A DNA stretch of 64,000 nucleotides from Rhodonellum psychrophilum GCM71 = DSM 17998 (GCF_000381545.1 NZ_KB906677.1:200638-264637); one strand, 5' to 3'. Positions 18,927 through 28,436 are shown, counted from the stretch's first letter. A program made the numbers and translations. The notes: generated by a model from the sequence alone, not told the origin.

Positions 18927-19667
18927 ATGGAAGAAGTGCATTCAACCCGAATCAATAAGTACCTGAGTGAAGTTGGATTCTGCTCGCGAAGGGCAGCGGA
19001 TAAGCTGATCGCTGAAGGCCGTGTAACCATCAACGGCAATGTACCAGAAATGGGGACCAAGCTTCTTCCCGAGGACGAAGTACGGGTAGATGGAAAACTG
19101 ATTTCCACCCCTGAGGAAAAACCTGTTTACATCGCCTTCAACAAACCCGTAGGGATCGTTTGCACCACTGACACGGAAGGGGAAAAAGACAACATCATTG
19201 ATTACATCAAGCATCCCAAGCGGATTTTCCCAATCGGCCGATTGGATAAACCCAGCGAGGGATTGATTTTTTTGACCAATGACGGGGACATTGTGAATAA
19301 AATTTTAAGGGCCAAAAACAACCACGAAAAAGAATACCTCGTCACCGTCAACAAACCCATCACCTTGGATTTCATCAAAAAAATGGGCCAAGGGGTACCG
19401 ATTCTCGGCGTAGTCACCCGGAAATGCGAGGTAGAACAACTCAGTAAATTCAAGTTCCGCATCATCTTGACACAAGGGATAAATCGACAAATCCGGAGAA
19501 TGTGTGATCACCTGGGTTTTGGGGTGGTCATTCTCAAACGTATCAGGATCATGAACGTCAGGCTGGACATCCCCATCGGACAATGGAGGGATCTGACGGA
19601 GGAAGAAATGGGTGAAATCCATCGATTGGTTTCCTCCTCGTCCAAGACACATGAAGACCAAGTCTAA
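18927..19667 (+). CDS. rluF: 23S rRNA pseudouridine synthase, RluF-type
   Basis: 246 residues. The N-terminal S4 RNA-binding domain ([20 protein letters not shown], residues 6-65) is followed by the RsuA/RluB/E/F catalytic domain, with the catalytic Asp in [10 protein letters not shown] near residue 103 and the late motif [15 protein letters not shown]. The RluF subgroup is suggested by [22 protein letters not shown]. It isomerises a uridine in 23S rRNA near the peptidyl transferase centre. It is monocistronic and divergent from the GH130/GT4 locus, with a 235-base AT-rich shared upstream region. Confidence 0.92.
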   Translation: MEEVHSTRINKYLSEVGFCSRRAADKLIAEGRVTINGNVPEMGTKLLPEDEVRVDGKLISTPEEKPVYIAFNKPVGIVCTTDTEGEKDNIIDYIKHPKRIFPIGRLDKPSEGLIFLTNDGDIVNKILRAKNNHEKEYLVTVNKPITLDFIKKMGQGVPILGVVTRKCEVEQLSKFKFRIILTQGINRQIRRMCDHLGFGVVILKRIRIMNVRLDIPIGQWRDLTEEEMGEIHRLVSSSSKTHEDQV

Positions 19668-19741
19668 AACCCCATCAGGTAATTGCAAAAGCATTCGATT
19701 ATTGTTGATAAAAAACTAATTTTGCCTTTCGATTATTTTCA

Positions 19742-20542
19742 TTGAAAATTTTTACCTCTGACTATAAATTTAGCGATATGCATTTGAAAACAGAAGACCT
19801 CACTAGGCTGGAGATAGAATTCGATTCCGGATCCATCCCAGCCCCATACAGCCACACATTTAAGCTCCGAATCAGCTTTGAAAAGAATTTTCTCAATACC
19901 CAATTGGACCTCCACTATACCGGAAGGGAAGATTTGGAGGATGAGGAGATCCTGGAAGAGGGATTTTCGCTGAGCGATGACTATTCCTTTTTGGGAGAAA
20001 TCCCCAAAGTTTGGGAAAAACCACTCAAGGACCTTTATTCCGAGTCCAAATGGACCAGCAAAAAATTTGACGAAGAAGAAGGTGGTGTCAAGATATTGGC
20101 CAAGGATATCCATGGCAAAATCTCCAGGACCATCCCCATCAATCAAAATGACTGGCAACTGTTGGCACAGGATTACCTTCAAGCCATCTATGAAATCAGC
20201 AAAAAAGAAGCTCCATTGACCATCAAGTTCTATGCACAGGACCAAAATGGCATCCATGATTTTTCCTTCACCGTCAAATTTTCCATAAGAAAAATTGATG
20301 CTTTGGTCGATGGCAAAAGCAGAGAATCAGATTGGGCTGAAACCAAAACGCTATTGTCCAATATATTCCTTCCCGATTACGATTATAGCCAAGCCAAAAC
20401 TTCCAAGCCGACAAAAAGAGGGTATTATATTGAATGTGGAGATGGATATTGGCACGAACTGGAAAAGGGCGTGGTCAACATTGACAACTCATTTGATGCG
20501 GTTTCCAAAATAAAAGAAGGTTTTTTGAAAATGTTGGATTAA
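19742..20542 (+). CDS. hypothetical protein
   Basis: 266 residues, acidic and soluble, with no signal peptide, membrane helix or motif that I recognise. The first 12 residues before MHLKTEDLTRLEIEF may not be translated; an internal ATG at 19778 is an alternative start. The protein has two parts: a beta-rich N-terminal half with LEIEFDSGSIPAPYSHTFKLRI and a C-terminal half containing RGYYIECGDGYWHELEKG. It lies 74 bases after rluF on the same strand. Confidence 0.7.
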   Translation: MKIFTSDYKFSDMHLKTEDLTRLEIEFDSGSIPAPYSHTFKLRISFEKNFLNTQLDLHYTGREDLEDEEILEEGFSLSDDYSFLGEIPKVWEKPLKDLYSESKWTSKKFDEEEGGVKILAKDIHGKISRTIPINQNDWQLLAQDYLQAIYEISKKEAPLTIKFYAQDQNGIHDFSFTVKFSIRKIDALVDGKSRESDWAETKTLLSNIFLPDYDYSQAKTSKPTKRGYYIECGDGYWHELEKGVVNIDNSFDAVSKIKEGFLKMLD

Positions 20543-20720
20543 ACGTAACATGATCAATTATTTTTTAAACTATTTTCTTTTCACCCATTCAATTTTTTTA
20601 GCCAAAACCATAACAGACAAGACTTTTCAAAAAATTTAAAATTGTTGGTCATATTATCGCGAAAGCATTTTTCTCAATACAATAAGTCTGGCATGAATTT
20701 AGAACCATGACATTTAATGT

Positions 20721-20757
20721 TTTCATCTTGATCTAAATTGATAAAATCAAGATGAAA
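20721..20757. promoter_or_regulatory. 12-bp inverted repeat upstream of the OmpA gene
   Basis: tttcatcttgat and atcaagatgaaa form a perfect 12-bp inverted repeat with a 13-base spacer. It ends 25 bases before the ATG of the OmpA lipoprotein gene. It has no U-tract, so it is more likely an operator or a 5' leader hairpin than a terminator. Confidence 0.4.
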
Positions 20758-20782
20758 CAAAAACCAAAAAAACACCCTGATT

Positions 20783-21457
20783 ATGATCTTTAAATTCAAA
20801 CGAAGCATTTTTTACCAAATTGTAGGCGCATCCATGTTATTTGGCTGTGCAAGCTGGAACAATACCGAAAAAGGTGTCGCCGTCGGCGGTGGAACTGGTG
20901 CTGCCATCGGAGCAGTACTTGGCAACAAAAGTGGACAGGCTGGGAAAGGTGCTGCCATTGGTGCAGTTGTAGGTGGTGCAGCGGGTGCAGCTGTTGGTAT
21001 CTACATGGACAAACAAGCCAAAAAAATGGAAGACATCAAAGATGCTGAAGTGGAACGTGTCGGAGAAGCCATTAAATTGACTTTCGATTCTGGAATTCTT
21101 TTCGGATTCGATTCATTTTCCTTGACCCCAGATGCGCAGGAAAGCATTTTGAAATTGTCTGAAATCCTGAACGAATACCCAGACACCAACATTTCCATTG
21201 AAGGACATACTGATAACAAAGGCGCTTATGATTATAATCAAAAGTTATCTGTACAAAGAGCCCAGTCGGTCAGGAATTACTTAAAGATGAAAGGTGTGGA
21301 AGACAGCAGATTGTTTACCATTGGTCATTCATTTGACAAACCTATCGCTACCAATGACACCGACGAAGGCAGAGCCAAAAACAGAAGAGTTGAAGTATTG
21401 ATCACTGCCACCGATGTATTGATCGAGAAAGCAGAAAAAGGAGAAATCGAGAATTAA
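20783..21457 (+). CDS. OmpA-family lipoprotein with glycine-zipper domain
   Basis: 224 residues. The signal peptide ends at a lipobox with Cys22 (SMLFGCAS). Residues 30-75 are a glycine zipper (GGGTGAAIGAVLGN, GAVVGGAAGAAVG) that probably inserts in or packs on the membrane. Residues about 90-215 are an OmpA C-terminal peptidoglycan-binding domain, with SIEGHTDNKG, the LSVQRAQSVRNYL helix, and GRAKNRRVEVLI. It anchors the outer membrane to peptidoglycan. It is monocistronic, with an inverted repeat in front and a clear terminator behind. Confidence 0.92.
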   Translation: MIFKFKRSIFYQIVGASMLFGCASWNNTEKGVAVGGGTGAAIGAVLGNKSGQAGKGAAIGAVVGGAAGAAVGIYMDKQAKKMEDIKDAEVERVGEAIKLTFDSGILFGFDSFSLTPDAQESILKLSEILNEYPDTNISIEGHTDNKGAYDYNQKLSVQRAQSVRNYLKMKGVEDSRLFTIGHSFDKPIATNDTDEGRAKNRRVEVLITATDVLIEKAEKGEIEN

Positions 21458-21473
21458 TACCCCGAAAATCTCT

Positions 21474-21511
21474 AAAAGCCAATCTCAGAAATGGGATTGG
21501 CTTTTTTTTAT
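21474..21511 (+). terminator. rho-independent terminator of the OmpA gene
   Basis: Stem aaaagccaatc / gattggctttt with a short loop, followed by a run of T (ttttttttatttttt). It lies 17 bases after the stop codon at 21457. Confidence 0.85.
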
Positions 21512-21676
21512 TTTTTCACTCCCTTTTTCGCCTGTTCAAAAAACGATCGTGAAGCCCCAATTTTGATTTAAAAACCAAAAAAACACAATTGGATGATTTT
21601 AGGCCTTTTGAAACGAATCCAAAAAGAGCACTCCTCAGTTTATACACTATTACAATCCAATAACAGTCTCCAAAAA

Positions 21677-22432
21677 ATGATAAAAGCATTCATCACAGTT
21701 TTGATAGTTTCGTCTTCTTTTCTTTCCTGTAACACTTCAAATGAAAATGAAACTTTTGTCAATAGGATTGAAGAGGCACATCAAAAAAAATCTTTTCTTT
21801 CTAAGAACGCCATTCAATTTGATATAAAATTGGAGTTTGGGGGAAAAGAGAGGCTTGATGCCAAAATCACCTTGCTCACCAATTCCAGCAAAGGGTTAAT
21901 TGCTTTTGATAACGGTTCAAAAATTATTTTTGACGGCCAAAAGGTCCACTATTCCCCTGATATCCCAAATGAAGCATTGGTTCGTTTTGATGCGTATACA
22001 TGGGCATATTTTTTCCTCTTCCCATATAAATTAAGTGATACAGGTACAAAGTGGGATAACTATGAAAATACAGAAGTTGACAAATTGGGATATCAGACTC
22101 ACAAACTAACATTTGAACCAGGTACAGGAGATGCGCCTGATGATTGGTATGTTGTTTATGCGGATAAATCAAACAACTTAATTGAAAAAGTGGCTTATAT
22201 CGTCACTGTCAGGGGAAATAAAGAAGACGCAGAAAAAGACCCCCATGCCATTCAATATTTGGACTATGTGGAATCCAATGGTATACCAATAGCAACGAAA
22301 TGGGTGTTTTGGGAGTGGGAAGCACAGCAGGGATTGACCAATAGCATTGGTAATGCTTCACTTTCCGAGATTGGATTTATTACAACAAAACCAGATTTTT
22401 TCACTCCTGGGAGCAATTTTAAAAGTAATTGA
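21677..22432 (+). CDS. DUF6503 family lipoprotein
   Basis: About 251 residues from the ATG at 21677. This start is preferred to the ORF start at 21593 because it gives a proper lipoprotein signal (KAFITVLIVSSSFLSC, Cys18). The mature part matches my memory of the Bacteroidota DUF6503 family: IQFDIKLEFGGKE, KIIFDGQKVHYSP, TWAYFFLFPYKLSD, GDAPDDWYVVYAD and IATKWVFWEWE. These are beta-rich proteins with a LolA/outer-membrane lipoprotein-sorting-like look. The function is not established. Confidence 0.8.
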   Translation: MIKAFITVLIVSSSFLSCNTSNENETFVNRIEEAHQKKSFLSKNAIQFDIKLEFGGKERLDAKITLLTNSSKGLIAFDNGSKIIFDGQKVHYSPDIPNEALVRFDAYTWAYFFLFPYKLSDTGTKWDNYENTEVDKLGYQTHKLTFEPGTGDAPDDWYVVYADKSNNLIEKVAYIVTVRGNKEDAEKDPHAIQYLDYVESNGIPIATKWVFWEWEAQQGLTNSIGNASLSEIGFITTKPDFFTPGSNFKSN

Positions 22433-22447
22433 AGGTTTTTAATGCCA

Positions 22448-22490
22448 TCAGCCTTCCTTTTTATTTGTATCGAATAAAAAGGAAGGCTGA
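22448..22490. terminator. 18-bp hairpin between convergent genes
   Basis: Arms at 22448-22465 and 22473-22490 are perfectly complementary (tcagccttcctttttatt and its complement) with a 7-base loop. It lies 15 bases after the DUF6503 stop and faces the end of the S24 repressor gene. It probably works as a bidirectional terminator, although there is no U-tract beyond the stem on the plus side. Confidence 0.55.
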
Positions 22491-22616
22491 TCCGGAAAAA
22501 TCTGAAGAGGTTCTTGGATGTACTTTTTCAATATTCGTTGGACTTAGGAATTCTTGAATTTGGAAACACCAACCGACTTTTCTCCATTGCAAATGGCATT
22601 GAAGAAAAAACCATTC

Positions 22617-23384
22617 CTACCGCAATTTGATGATGTCCCGCCTCAGCTCCATGATCATTTCGGAGATGTCTTCCAAGGTTGCGGGTGCGGCTTTGTCTTT
22701 GGGATTGGGAAAATCAGTACTGATAAATGCACGGGCTTCCCATATTTCCATCACATCCTCCCCCTTGATTTCATAAGGCTTGTACTGTTGGTTGTCGGAA
22801 ACCAAGTACAGCTTCCCATTTTCTTCCAGATAGTTGAAAACCCGTTTGTACACAACGCCTTCTGATGAGGTGACCAGGACATAGGTCTTGCCACTTTTGA
22901 TTTCTTGGAGCTGTTCTATGTAGGCTCCGATGATCAATGTGCCCGAAACCAGGGGCAACATGCTGTCTCCGGAAATCTCGAAGGCCCTATAGGTCTTGTT
23001 TGTAGCCAAATTGGGGAGATGGAATTGGGGCAAGGATTCCATGTATTCAGGATCAGCGAAACCGTTCAAGTAGCCTGCAGAAGCTTTTTGCCCCACCATT
23101 GTGATGTTCTCCCGGTCATTTTCATCCACTGCTATGGTCAGGATTTTAATGTCCTTGTTTTGGAGGGGTTTTCTTCCCATTTCCTGAATATCGTGGTACA
23201 GCAATTCATCGATGGAGACATGGAAAGTCTCCGAAAGAATGCTCAAGGTCGCCAGCTTGGGTTCTGATCTCCCATCCTCATAGGCGGAAATCATGGTTCT
23301 TTGCAAACCCAATTTCTCGGAAAGTTCCGCTTGGGTAAGTCCCAATTCCGTTCTTAAAAATTTCAGATTCTTGTGGAGCTTCAT
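22617..23384 (-). CDS. XRE-family repressor with S24 (LexA/CI-like) peptidase domain
   Basis: 255 residues. The N-terminal helix-turn-helix (residues 9-62, LGLTQAELSEKLGLQRTMISAYEDG) is followed by a linker and an S24 self-cleaving domain. The likely cleavage site is Ala-Gly in KASAG (103-104), the nucleophile is Ser141 in SGDSMLP, and the general base is Lys180 in VVYKRVF. This is the architecture of phage CI and SOS-type repressors that inactivate themselves on RecA filaments. No prophage genes surround it, so it may be a chromosomal stress regulator of unknown regulon. The 85-residue gene 9 bases upstream is probably cotranscribed with it. Confidence 0.9.
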   Translation of the reverse strand: MKLHKNLKFLRTELGLTQAELSEKLGLQRTMISAYEDGRSEPKLATLSILSETFHVSIDELLYHDIQEMGRKPLQNKDIKILTIAVDENDRENITMVGQKASAGYLNGFADPEYMESLPQFHLPNLATNKTYRAFEISGDSMLPLVSGTLIIGAYIEQLQEIKSGKTYVLVTSSEGVVYKRVFNYLEENGKLYLVSDNQQYKPYEIKGEDVMEIWEARAFISTDFPNPKDKAAPATLEDISEMIMELRRDIIKLR

Positions 23385-23393
23385 GGCCTTGGG

Positions 23394-23651
23394 TTATGCT
23401 GAGTAAAGGTAAAAATTATGGTCGTCCTTTACCTGGGTTTTTACCGAAAACGGATTCAATCCAGACATCGCCATTCTTCGCTGTGCCATTCTTTCCTTGA
23501 TTTCCGCTATGATCTCTCCCACCGGCTTGGGTTCATTGACCAACAAATAACCATATTGGGGCTTTTGTTCATCCTCAATAAAAAATTTAACCTGGCAATT
23601 CCCTGAAGGCAATTGCTTGCTGGTTACGCTGATTTTTGTTTGATCTTCCAT
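23394..23651 (-). CDS. hypothetical protein upstream of the S24 repressor
   Basis: 85 residues, soluble. It has a beta-rich first half (KISVTSKQLPSGNCQVKFFIEDE) and a helix IIAEIKERMAQRRMAMSG. No known motif is visible. It ends 9 bases before the repressor start, so the two are an operon. A role as repressor partner or target is only suggested by position. Confidence 0.65.
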   Translation of the reverse strand: MEDQTKISVTSKQLPSGNCQVKFFIEDEQKPQYGYLLVNEPKPVGEIIAEIKERMAQRRMAMSGLNPFSVKTQVKDDHNFYLYSA

Positions 23652-23887
23652 AGCTTCCTTGTTTTAACAACAGCTAATTTAAAAATGTTTGTTTAATAAA
23701 CTATCACAAGTTCATAAAATAAACCAATGCCTGACAGCTATTGTCACAATTTTTGATTTTGACTGAGTTTTTAGAAGGATTGGTTGCCAAAACTGCTATT
23801 TTTTGGTGTATAAAACCCAATTAAATGAGGGAAGGAAAATCGGTTACGCCTAAATGTACTTGTAATAATAAAAGGAAAATTTCTGCT

Positions 23888-24270
23888 GTAAGTTCATCCC
23901 CTTCAGGGTTGTTGTTCCCATTATTGATTCACAATCCCCCAGTTGCACCAAGGGCTATTGAAAAGTTTGACCACTTTGTGGTCGGTAATGAATCAGAGCG
24001 AATCCTGCAATCTAAATCTTGGAATTCCGATCCTAAAGGGATCGAACCTCTCAATAACCATGGGTGGAACCCATGGAAAATCAATCTCAGAGAAAATCCT
24101 TCGACCCCGAAGGGTGTCGAACTTTTATACCGAAGATTTTTGGAATAAAAAGTTCATCCCCTTCAGGCTTGCTAGAATGCTCAAAAATAGTTTGAAGATC
24201 AGATTAAATCCAGGGCAGCACCAATTCATTCCCTTCGGGAATGTTGGTCTCATGAACATTTCCCACTCTT
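23888..24270. repeat. cluster of short palindromic (REP-like) units
   Basis: A gene-free stretch with repeated short hairpins: ccatgggt-gga-acccatgg (24058-24076), ttcgac..gtcgaa (about 24100-24122), tcctaaagggatcga, and three related ttc(a)tccccttcaggg / tcattcccttcggg units. The plus-strand ORFs here are only open frames across these palindromes. It may be a degenerate REP cluster. Confidence 0.5.
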
Positions 24271-24280
24271 TCTAGACCGG

Positions 24281-24431
24281 CTTAACCCGTTTTATGCATT
24301 ACGAACTCAATTCAATTGGGTGTTGATTGATTTTGACTTCACCCTATTGGTGTCAGGGATTAGTCTCCCAATAGTCTGATTTTCCTGCCGTTTCGATCTC
24401 ATTTGGAAACGGAATGCATATTTCGGGTTGA
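24281..24431 (+). repeat. dispersed intergenic repeat, copy 5
   Basis: Ends cttaacccgttttatgcatt and cggaatgcatatttcgggttg. The interior gttgattgattttgacttc and cccaatagtctgattttcc match copy 2 closely. It is slightly shorter than the other copies. Confidence 0.75.
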
Positions 24432-24504
24432 AGAAAAAGAAGAAACACTTTCAGTGCTTTATTCTTCTGGAATTCATGATGAGCATTCAAGCCCCTAAAA
24501 CAAA

Positions 24505-24539
24505 AAAACCATTGGAAATTAAAGATTTCCAATGGTTTT
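24505..24539 (-). terminator. rho-independent terminator of tex
   Basis: A 15-bp perfect stem (24505-24519 / 24525-24539) with a 5-base loop. On the minus strand it is followed by seven T. It lies 23 bases after the tex stop codon. Confidence 0.85.
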
Positions 24540-24561
24540 CACACTGCCCTGCTTTTACTGG

Positions 24562-26805
24562 CTACCTAAACATTCCTTTCAAAAGGGCCAGTTTTGCGGC
24601 CATATCTCCTTCTTCCTCCACTTTGGGTTTGGGCTTTTGCTTGGTTTTGGCACTTCCCCTCTCGGCAAAAGGATCGGATTTCATGCTCAGCGCAATTCTC
24701 TTTCTTTGGGTATCCACTTCCATGACGGTTACTTCCACTTTTTGGTTGACCGAAACCACATCTGTCGGTTCGGTCACGAACTTATCGGCCAAATGACTCA
24801 AATGAACCAGTCCGTCCTGATGCACCCCAATGTCCACAAAGGCGCCGAATTTGGTAATGTTGGTCACCAAACCTGGCAATTTCATTCCCACTTTCAGATC
24901 AGAGATTTTGTTTACGCCTTCCTGAAAACTGAATACCTCAAATCGTTCGCGAGGATCACGCCCTGGCTTGGAAATCTCTTCCATGATGTCCTGGAGTGTC
25001 GGCAAACCAACCGTCTCGGAGATGTAATTCTTCAAGACAATTTTCGCTCTCAGCTCCTCACTTGTCATCAAATCACTCACTTTGGCACCGATATCCTTTG
25101 CCATTTTCTCTACCAATCCATAGCGCTCCGGATGTACGGCACTGGCGTCCAAAGGATGGCTTGCATTCCGGATTCTCAGGAATCCAGCCGCCTGCTCAAA
25201 TGCCTTGTCGCCCAACCTTGGCACTTTTTTGATTTCGTCCCTGCTTTTGAAAGGTCCTTTTTCATTTCTGTATGTGATGATGTTCTGTGCCAAAACCGGA
25301 CCCAGTCCAGAAACGTAGGTCAGCAACTGTTTGGAGGCGGTGTTCACCTCGACGCCAACGCCATTGACACTGCTCATCACCGTATCGTCCAAGGCATTTT
25401 TGAGTGCTGTCGGGTCCACATCGTGTTGGTATTGGCCCACTCCGATGGATTTGGGATCTATTTTCACCAATTCTGCCAAAGGATCCATCAGCCTTCGTCC
25501 GATGGATACCGCTCCCCTTACCGTCAAATCCTGATCGGGAAACTCCTCTCTGGCCACATCCGATGCCGAATAAATCGACGCTCCACTTTCATTCACCATG
25601 ATCACCACCACGTTTTTAGGCAATCCGATGGATTTTACAAAAGCTTCCGTTTCCCTTCCCGCCGTACCGTTTCCGATCGCGATGGCTTCGATTTTGTGCA
25701 AATCGACCAAATGCTTGATCAGTGCAGCGGTTTCAGCGGTTTTGCGTTGGGGTTCGTTTGGATAGATGGTGTCATAACTCAAAAACTGTCCCTGTGGTCC
25801 CAGGCAAACTGTCTTGCATCCTGTCCTGAAACCCGGATCGATGGCCATGACGGATTTCTCTCCCAATGGGGCCGCCAAGAGCAATTGTCTCAGATTTTCG
25901 GCAAAAACCTTAATGGCTTCCTCATCCGCCTTTTTCTTGGAATATAGCCTTACCTCAGTCTCCATGGAAGGTTTCAAAAGGCGTTTGTAACAATCTTTGA
26001 TCGCCATACCCACTTGCTCTACGGCAGTGTTTGCTGCTTTTTTCAGTACTGTTTCTTCCATCAGGGCCGTTGCCTGAAGCTCGGCAGGACAACTGTCCAA
26101 CATCAAGAACATCTCCTTTTCGCCTCTTCTCATGGCCAAAACGCGATGCGATGGTGTTTTCTTGATCGGCTCAGACCAATCGAAATAATCCTTGTATTTT
26201 TCGGCTTCTGCTTCTTTTCCCGGAATGACTTTGCTGGTAAAAATCCCTTCCTCAATGAAAAGGGCACGCATTTTCTTTCTCAATTCCGCATTTTCATTGA
26301 TCCATTCAGCTAGAATATCCCTGGCACCTTGCAAGGCTTCCTCGGGTGTATTCACTTCTTTTTCCGGATCGACATATCCCTGCGCTTCCGCATTCAGGTC
26401 AAATGATTCCTGTTCGAATATTTTTGTTGCCAAGGGTTCCAATCCCTTCTCTCGGGCGATGGTGGCCTTGGTTCTTCTTTTGGGCTTGTAAGGAAGATAA
26501 ATATCCTCCAAAATGGACATCGTTTCCGCTCCATTGATCTTTTTCTCCAGTTCGGGCGTCAATTTCCCCTGTTCCTGAATTGACTTGAGGACAGCCTCTC
26601 TTCTCTTGTCCAAGTCACGCAATTGCTGGACCCTGTCCCGTATGGCCGCAACCTGAACTTCATCCAAACTGCCCGTCACTTCTTTTCGATACCTTGATAT
26701 AAAGGGAATCGTCGCGCCTTCATCCAATAAATCTACAGTGTCCGAAACCTGTTTCTGCCTGATATTGAGTTCCTCGGCAATTTTAGTATAGTGAATCGTA
26801 TTCAT
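24562..26805 (-). CDS. tex: Tex-like RNA-binding transcription accessory protein
   Basis: 747 residues, the normal size. It has the N-terminal Tex domain (TIPFISRYRKEVTGSLDEV), the YqgF/RNase H-like domain (VMAIDPGFRTGCKTVCLG), the helix-hairpin-helix segment (LLTYVSGLGPVLAQNI, KKVPRLGDKAFEQAAGFLRI), and a C-terminal S1 domain (about 640-710, GLVTNITKFGAFVDIGVHQDGLVHLS) followed by a basic tail. Tex proteins bind structured RNA and affect transcription and stress tolerance. It is monocistronic with its own terminator. Confidence 0.96.
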   Translation of the reverse strand: MNTIHYTKIAEELNIRQKQVSDTVDLLDEGATIPFISRYRKEVTGSLDEVQVAAIRDRVQQLRDLDKRREAVLKSIQEQGKLTPELEKKINGAETMSILEDIYLPYKPKRRTKATIAREKGLEPLATKIFEQESFDLNAEAQGYVDPEKEVNTPEEALQGARDILAEWINENAELRKKMRALFIEEGIFTSKVIPGKEAEAEKYKDYFDWSEPIKKTPSHRVLAMRRGEKEMFLMLDSCPAELQATALMEETVLKKAANTAVEQVGMAIKDCYKRLLKPSMETEVRLYSKKKADEEAIKVFAENLRQLLLAAPLGEKSVMAIDPGFRTGCKTVCLGPQGQFLSYDTIYPNEPQRKTAETAALIKHLVDLHKIEAIAIGNGTAGRETEAFVKSIGLPKNVVVIMVNESGASIYSASDVAREEFPDQDLTVRGAVSIGRRLMDPLAELVKIDPKSIGVGQYQHDVDPTALKNALDDTVMSSVNGVGVEVNTASKQLLTYVSGLGPVLAQNIITYRNEKGPFKSRDEIKKVPRLGDKAFEQAAGFLRIRNASHPLDASAVHPERYGLVEKMAKDIGAKVSDLMTSEELRAKIVLKNYISETVGLPTLQDIMEEISKPGRDPRERFEVFSFQEGVNKISDLKVGMKLPGLVTNITKFGAFVDIGVHQDGLVHLSHLADKFVTEPTDVVSVNQKVEVTVMEVDTQRKRIALSMKSDPFAERGSAKTKQKPKPKVEEEGDMAAKLALLKGMFR

Positions 26806-27219
26806 AAAGCTTTGTCCTTAGTCAAATTAAGACTTGCAATTTAAAGGTTTCAACCCGCGAAACATAAAGTAAAAATGTATTCTTGTGCTTTATGTTACCA
26901 AGCAATTGAATATCTGATGGTAAATTTGTGTTCAGGATGAGGAATATTATGGCTGGGAAATCCGTAATTCAGCTGCCCATTCTTTCTCTTTTGTTTAGGA
27001 TATAAAGGGATTGGAAAAGGACGAAGGTTGCTGTTATTGACGGGTCAAATTAAAAACAATCTGATCATCTGCTATCGTGCCTGTAAAACATATTTTATTA
27101 TAGGAAAGAATCGGAAGACCGAAGCGGGAAGACAGAAGATGCCAATTAAGATTTCAAGCAAAAATCTTCTGATTCCTCGCGTCAAGTGATATTATTGCTG
27201 ATTTATAAAAAAACAAACA
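26806..27219. other. intergenic, no gene seen
   Basis: A 414-base divergent region between tex and the TlpA gene. It must hold both promoters. A TAnnTTTG-like box (taaatttg near 26922) is a possible Bacteroidota -7 element on the plus strand, but it lies about 290 bases from the TlpA start. No repeat of the dispersed family is present. Confidence 0.35.
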
Positions 27220-27795
27220 ATGAATTGGAAGAAAGAAATTAAGAGCTGGGGATTGATGCTGTCGGTATTTGCATTTCTATATTTTACGGGATTGATGACA
27301 CCGATCATGGGTGGCGTGCAATCGGTATTGTTGTCCACCGGATTGATCAAGCCCAAAATCACCTTGACCAATAAAGAAACGCAGAATTTTGATTACCGCG
27401 GGAAATTCACGGATATGCAAGGGAAGGAAGTTTTCTTGGAAGATTATAAAGGAAAAACCGTCTTCATCAACCTTTGGGCGACTTGGTGTCCTCCGTGTAG
27501 GGCTGAAATGCCCCATATCGAATCCCTCTACGGGAAAGTGAAAGACAATGAAAACATTGAATTCCTGATGATTGCCTTGGACAAAGAGGCTAAAAAAAGC
27601 AAGGATTTCATCGACCAAAAGGAGTTTACCTTTCCGGTAGTCCATGCAGGGTTTGGCTTGAACAATTCCCTTCAGAGTGAATCCATTCCAACAACTTTGG
27701 TGGTCAGTCCCGAGGGAAAAATCGTTTTCTATCAGGAAGGCATGAGCAATTTCGACACGAAGGAATTTATGGATTTTCTGACGGGGGAGTTTTAA
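27220..27795 (+). CDS. TlpA-type membrane-anchored thioredoxin-like protein
   Basis: 191 residues. One N-terminal transmembrane segment (about residues 12-30) is followed by a thioredoxin fold facing the periplasm. The redox motif is Cys90-Pro-Pro-Cys93 in WATWCPPC, the cis-Pro loop is SIPTTLVV, and VFINLWATW marks the AhpC-TSA/TlpA family. It probably reduces disulfides in periplasmic proteins or assists cytochrome maturation. It is monocistronic, with a hairpin 30 bases downstream. Confidence 0.92.
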   Translation: MNWKKEIKSWGLMLSVFAFLYFTGLMTPIMGGVQSVLLSTGLIKPKITLTNKETQNFDYRGKFTDMQGKEVFLEDYKGKTVFINLWATWCPPCRAEMPHIESLYGKVKDNENIEFLMIALDKEAKKSKDFIDQKEFTFPVVHAGFGLNNSLQSESIPTTLVVSPEGKIVFYQEGMSNFDTKEFMDFLTGEF

Positions 27796-27825
27796 AATCC
27801 CATTTTAAGGGTTAAATTGAATTTG

Positions 27826-27857
27826 GAAAACCACTGTCTTTACCGGCAGTGGTTTTC
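27826..27857 (+). terminator. hairpin terminator after the TlpA gene
   Basis: Arms gaaaaccactg and cagtggttttc (11 bp) with a 10-base loop. A short T run lies inside the right arm. It overlaps the annotated GTG start of the following acetyltransferase gene, which argues against that start. Confidence 0.6.
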
Positions 27858-28436
27858 TCCATTAAAAGAGCCTCACCGTACAACTCACAAACTTTGGATC
27901 CTTACATTTTCACCTCTCAACGCCTCGGATTCCGTGGTTATCTTCCAAAAGACCTTGATGAAATCGCCTCCATGAATGCGGATCCGGAAGTGATGCGATT
28001 TTTTGAAAAGCCCTTGTCCATTAAGGAAAGTGAGGAATTCATCCAAAGGCAAAATGACCACTTGGGATTATTTGGGTTTTGTTTTTTTGTGGCGGAAGCC
28101 CTTGCCAACCAAGAATTGATTGGCATCATCGGATTGGGAAACAGGACCTATGAAAGCCCCATGAGTCCATTTATAGATGTGGGTTGGAGGTTAAAGAAAT
28201 CAGCTTGGGGAAAAGGATTTGCGACTGAAGGGGCAAAAGCCTGTTTGGATTTTGGGTTTAAAAAAGGAATACAAGAAATTTTCGCGATCACTCCCCTGAT
28301 CAATCACCCATCGGAAAATGTGATGGTAAAGCTGGGAATGGATAAAGTGGGTACCTTCATTTATCCCTTCCTGCCCGCAGACCATCGACTCAACCCACAC
28401 CTTTATTATAGGATTCAAAATCCGAACAAATTCTGA
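27849..28436 (+). CDS. GNAT family N-acetyltransferase
   Basis: Up to 195 residues. The RimJ/RimL-type GNAT fold is visible: FTSQRLGFRGYLPKDLDEIASMNADPEVM at the start, LIGIIGLGNRT, the acetyl-CoA loop in SAWGKGFATEGAKA, and INHPSENVMVKLGM. The open frame begins with a GTG inside the upstream terminator hairpin. A TTG at 27894 (LDPYIFTSQRL) is a more likely start. It acetylates an amine on a protein or small molecule, substrate unknown. Confidence 0.85.
   Translation: MVFSIKRASPYNSQTLDPYIFTSQRLGFRGYLPKDLDEIASMNADPEVMRFFEKPLSIKESEEFIQRQNDHLGLFGFCFFVAEALANQELIGIIGLGNRTYESPMSPFIDVGWRLKKSAWGKGFATEGAKACLDFGFKKGIQEIFAITPLINHPSENVMVKLGMDKVGTFIYPFLPADHRLNPHLYYRIQNPNKF

Noticed and set aside
22617..23651. 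Prophage around the S24 repressor
   Set aside because: No integrase, structural or lysis genes within 20 kb; neighbours are housekeeping genes.
23825..24275. Two plus-strand ORFs in the tex/repressor gap
   Set aside because: They run across clustered short palindromes and have no protein-like composition.
24532..25947. 471-codon plus-strand ORF antisense to tex
   Set aside because: It is rich in His, Gln, Arg and Phe, typical of an antisense frame; tex on the minus strand is unambiguous.
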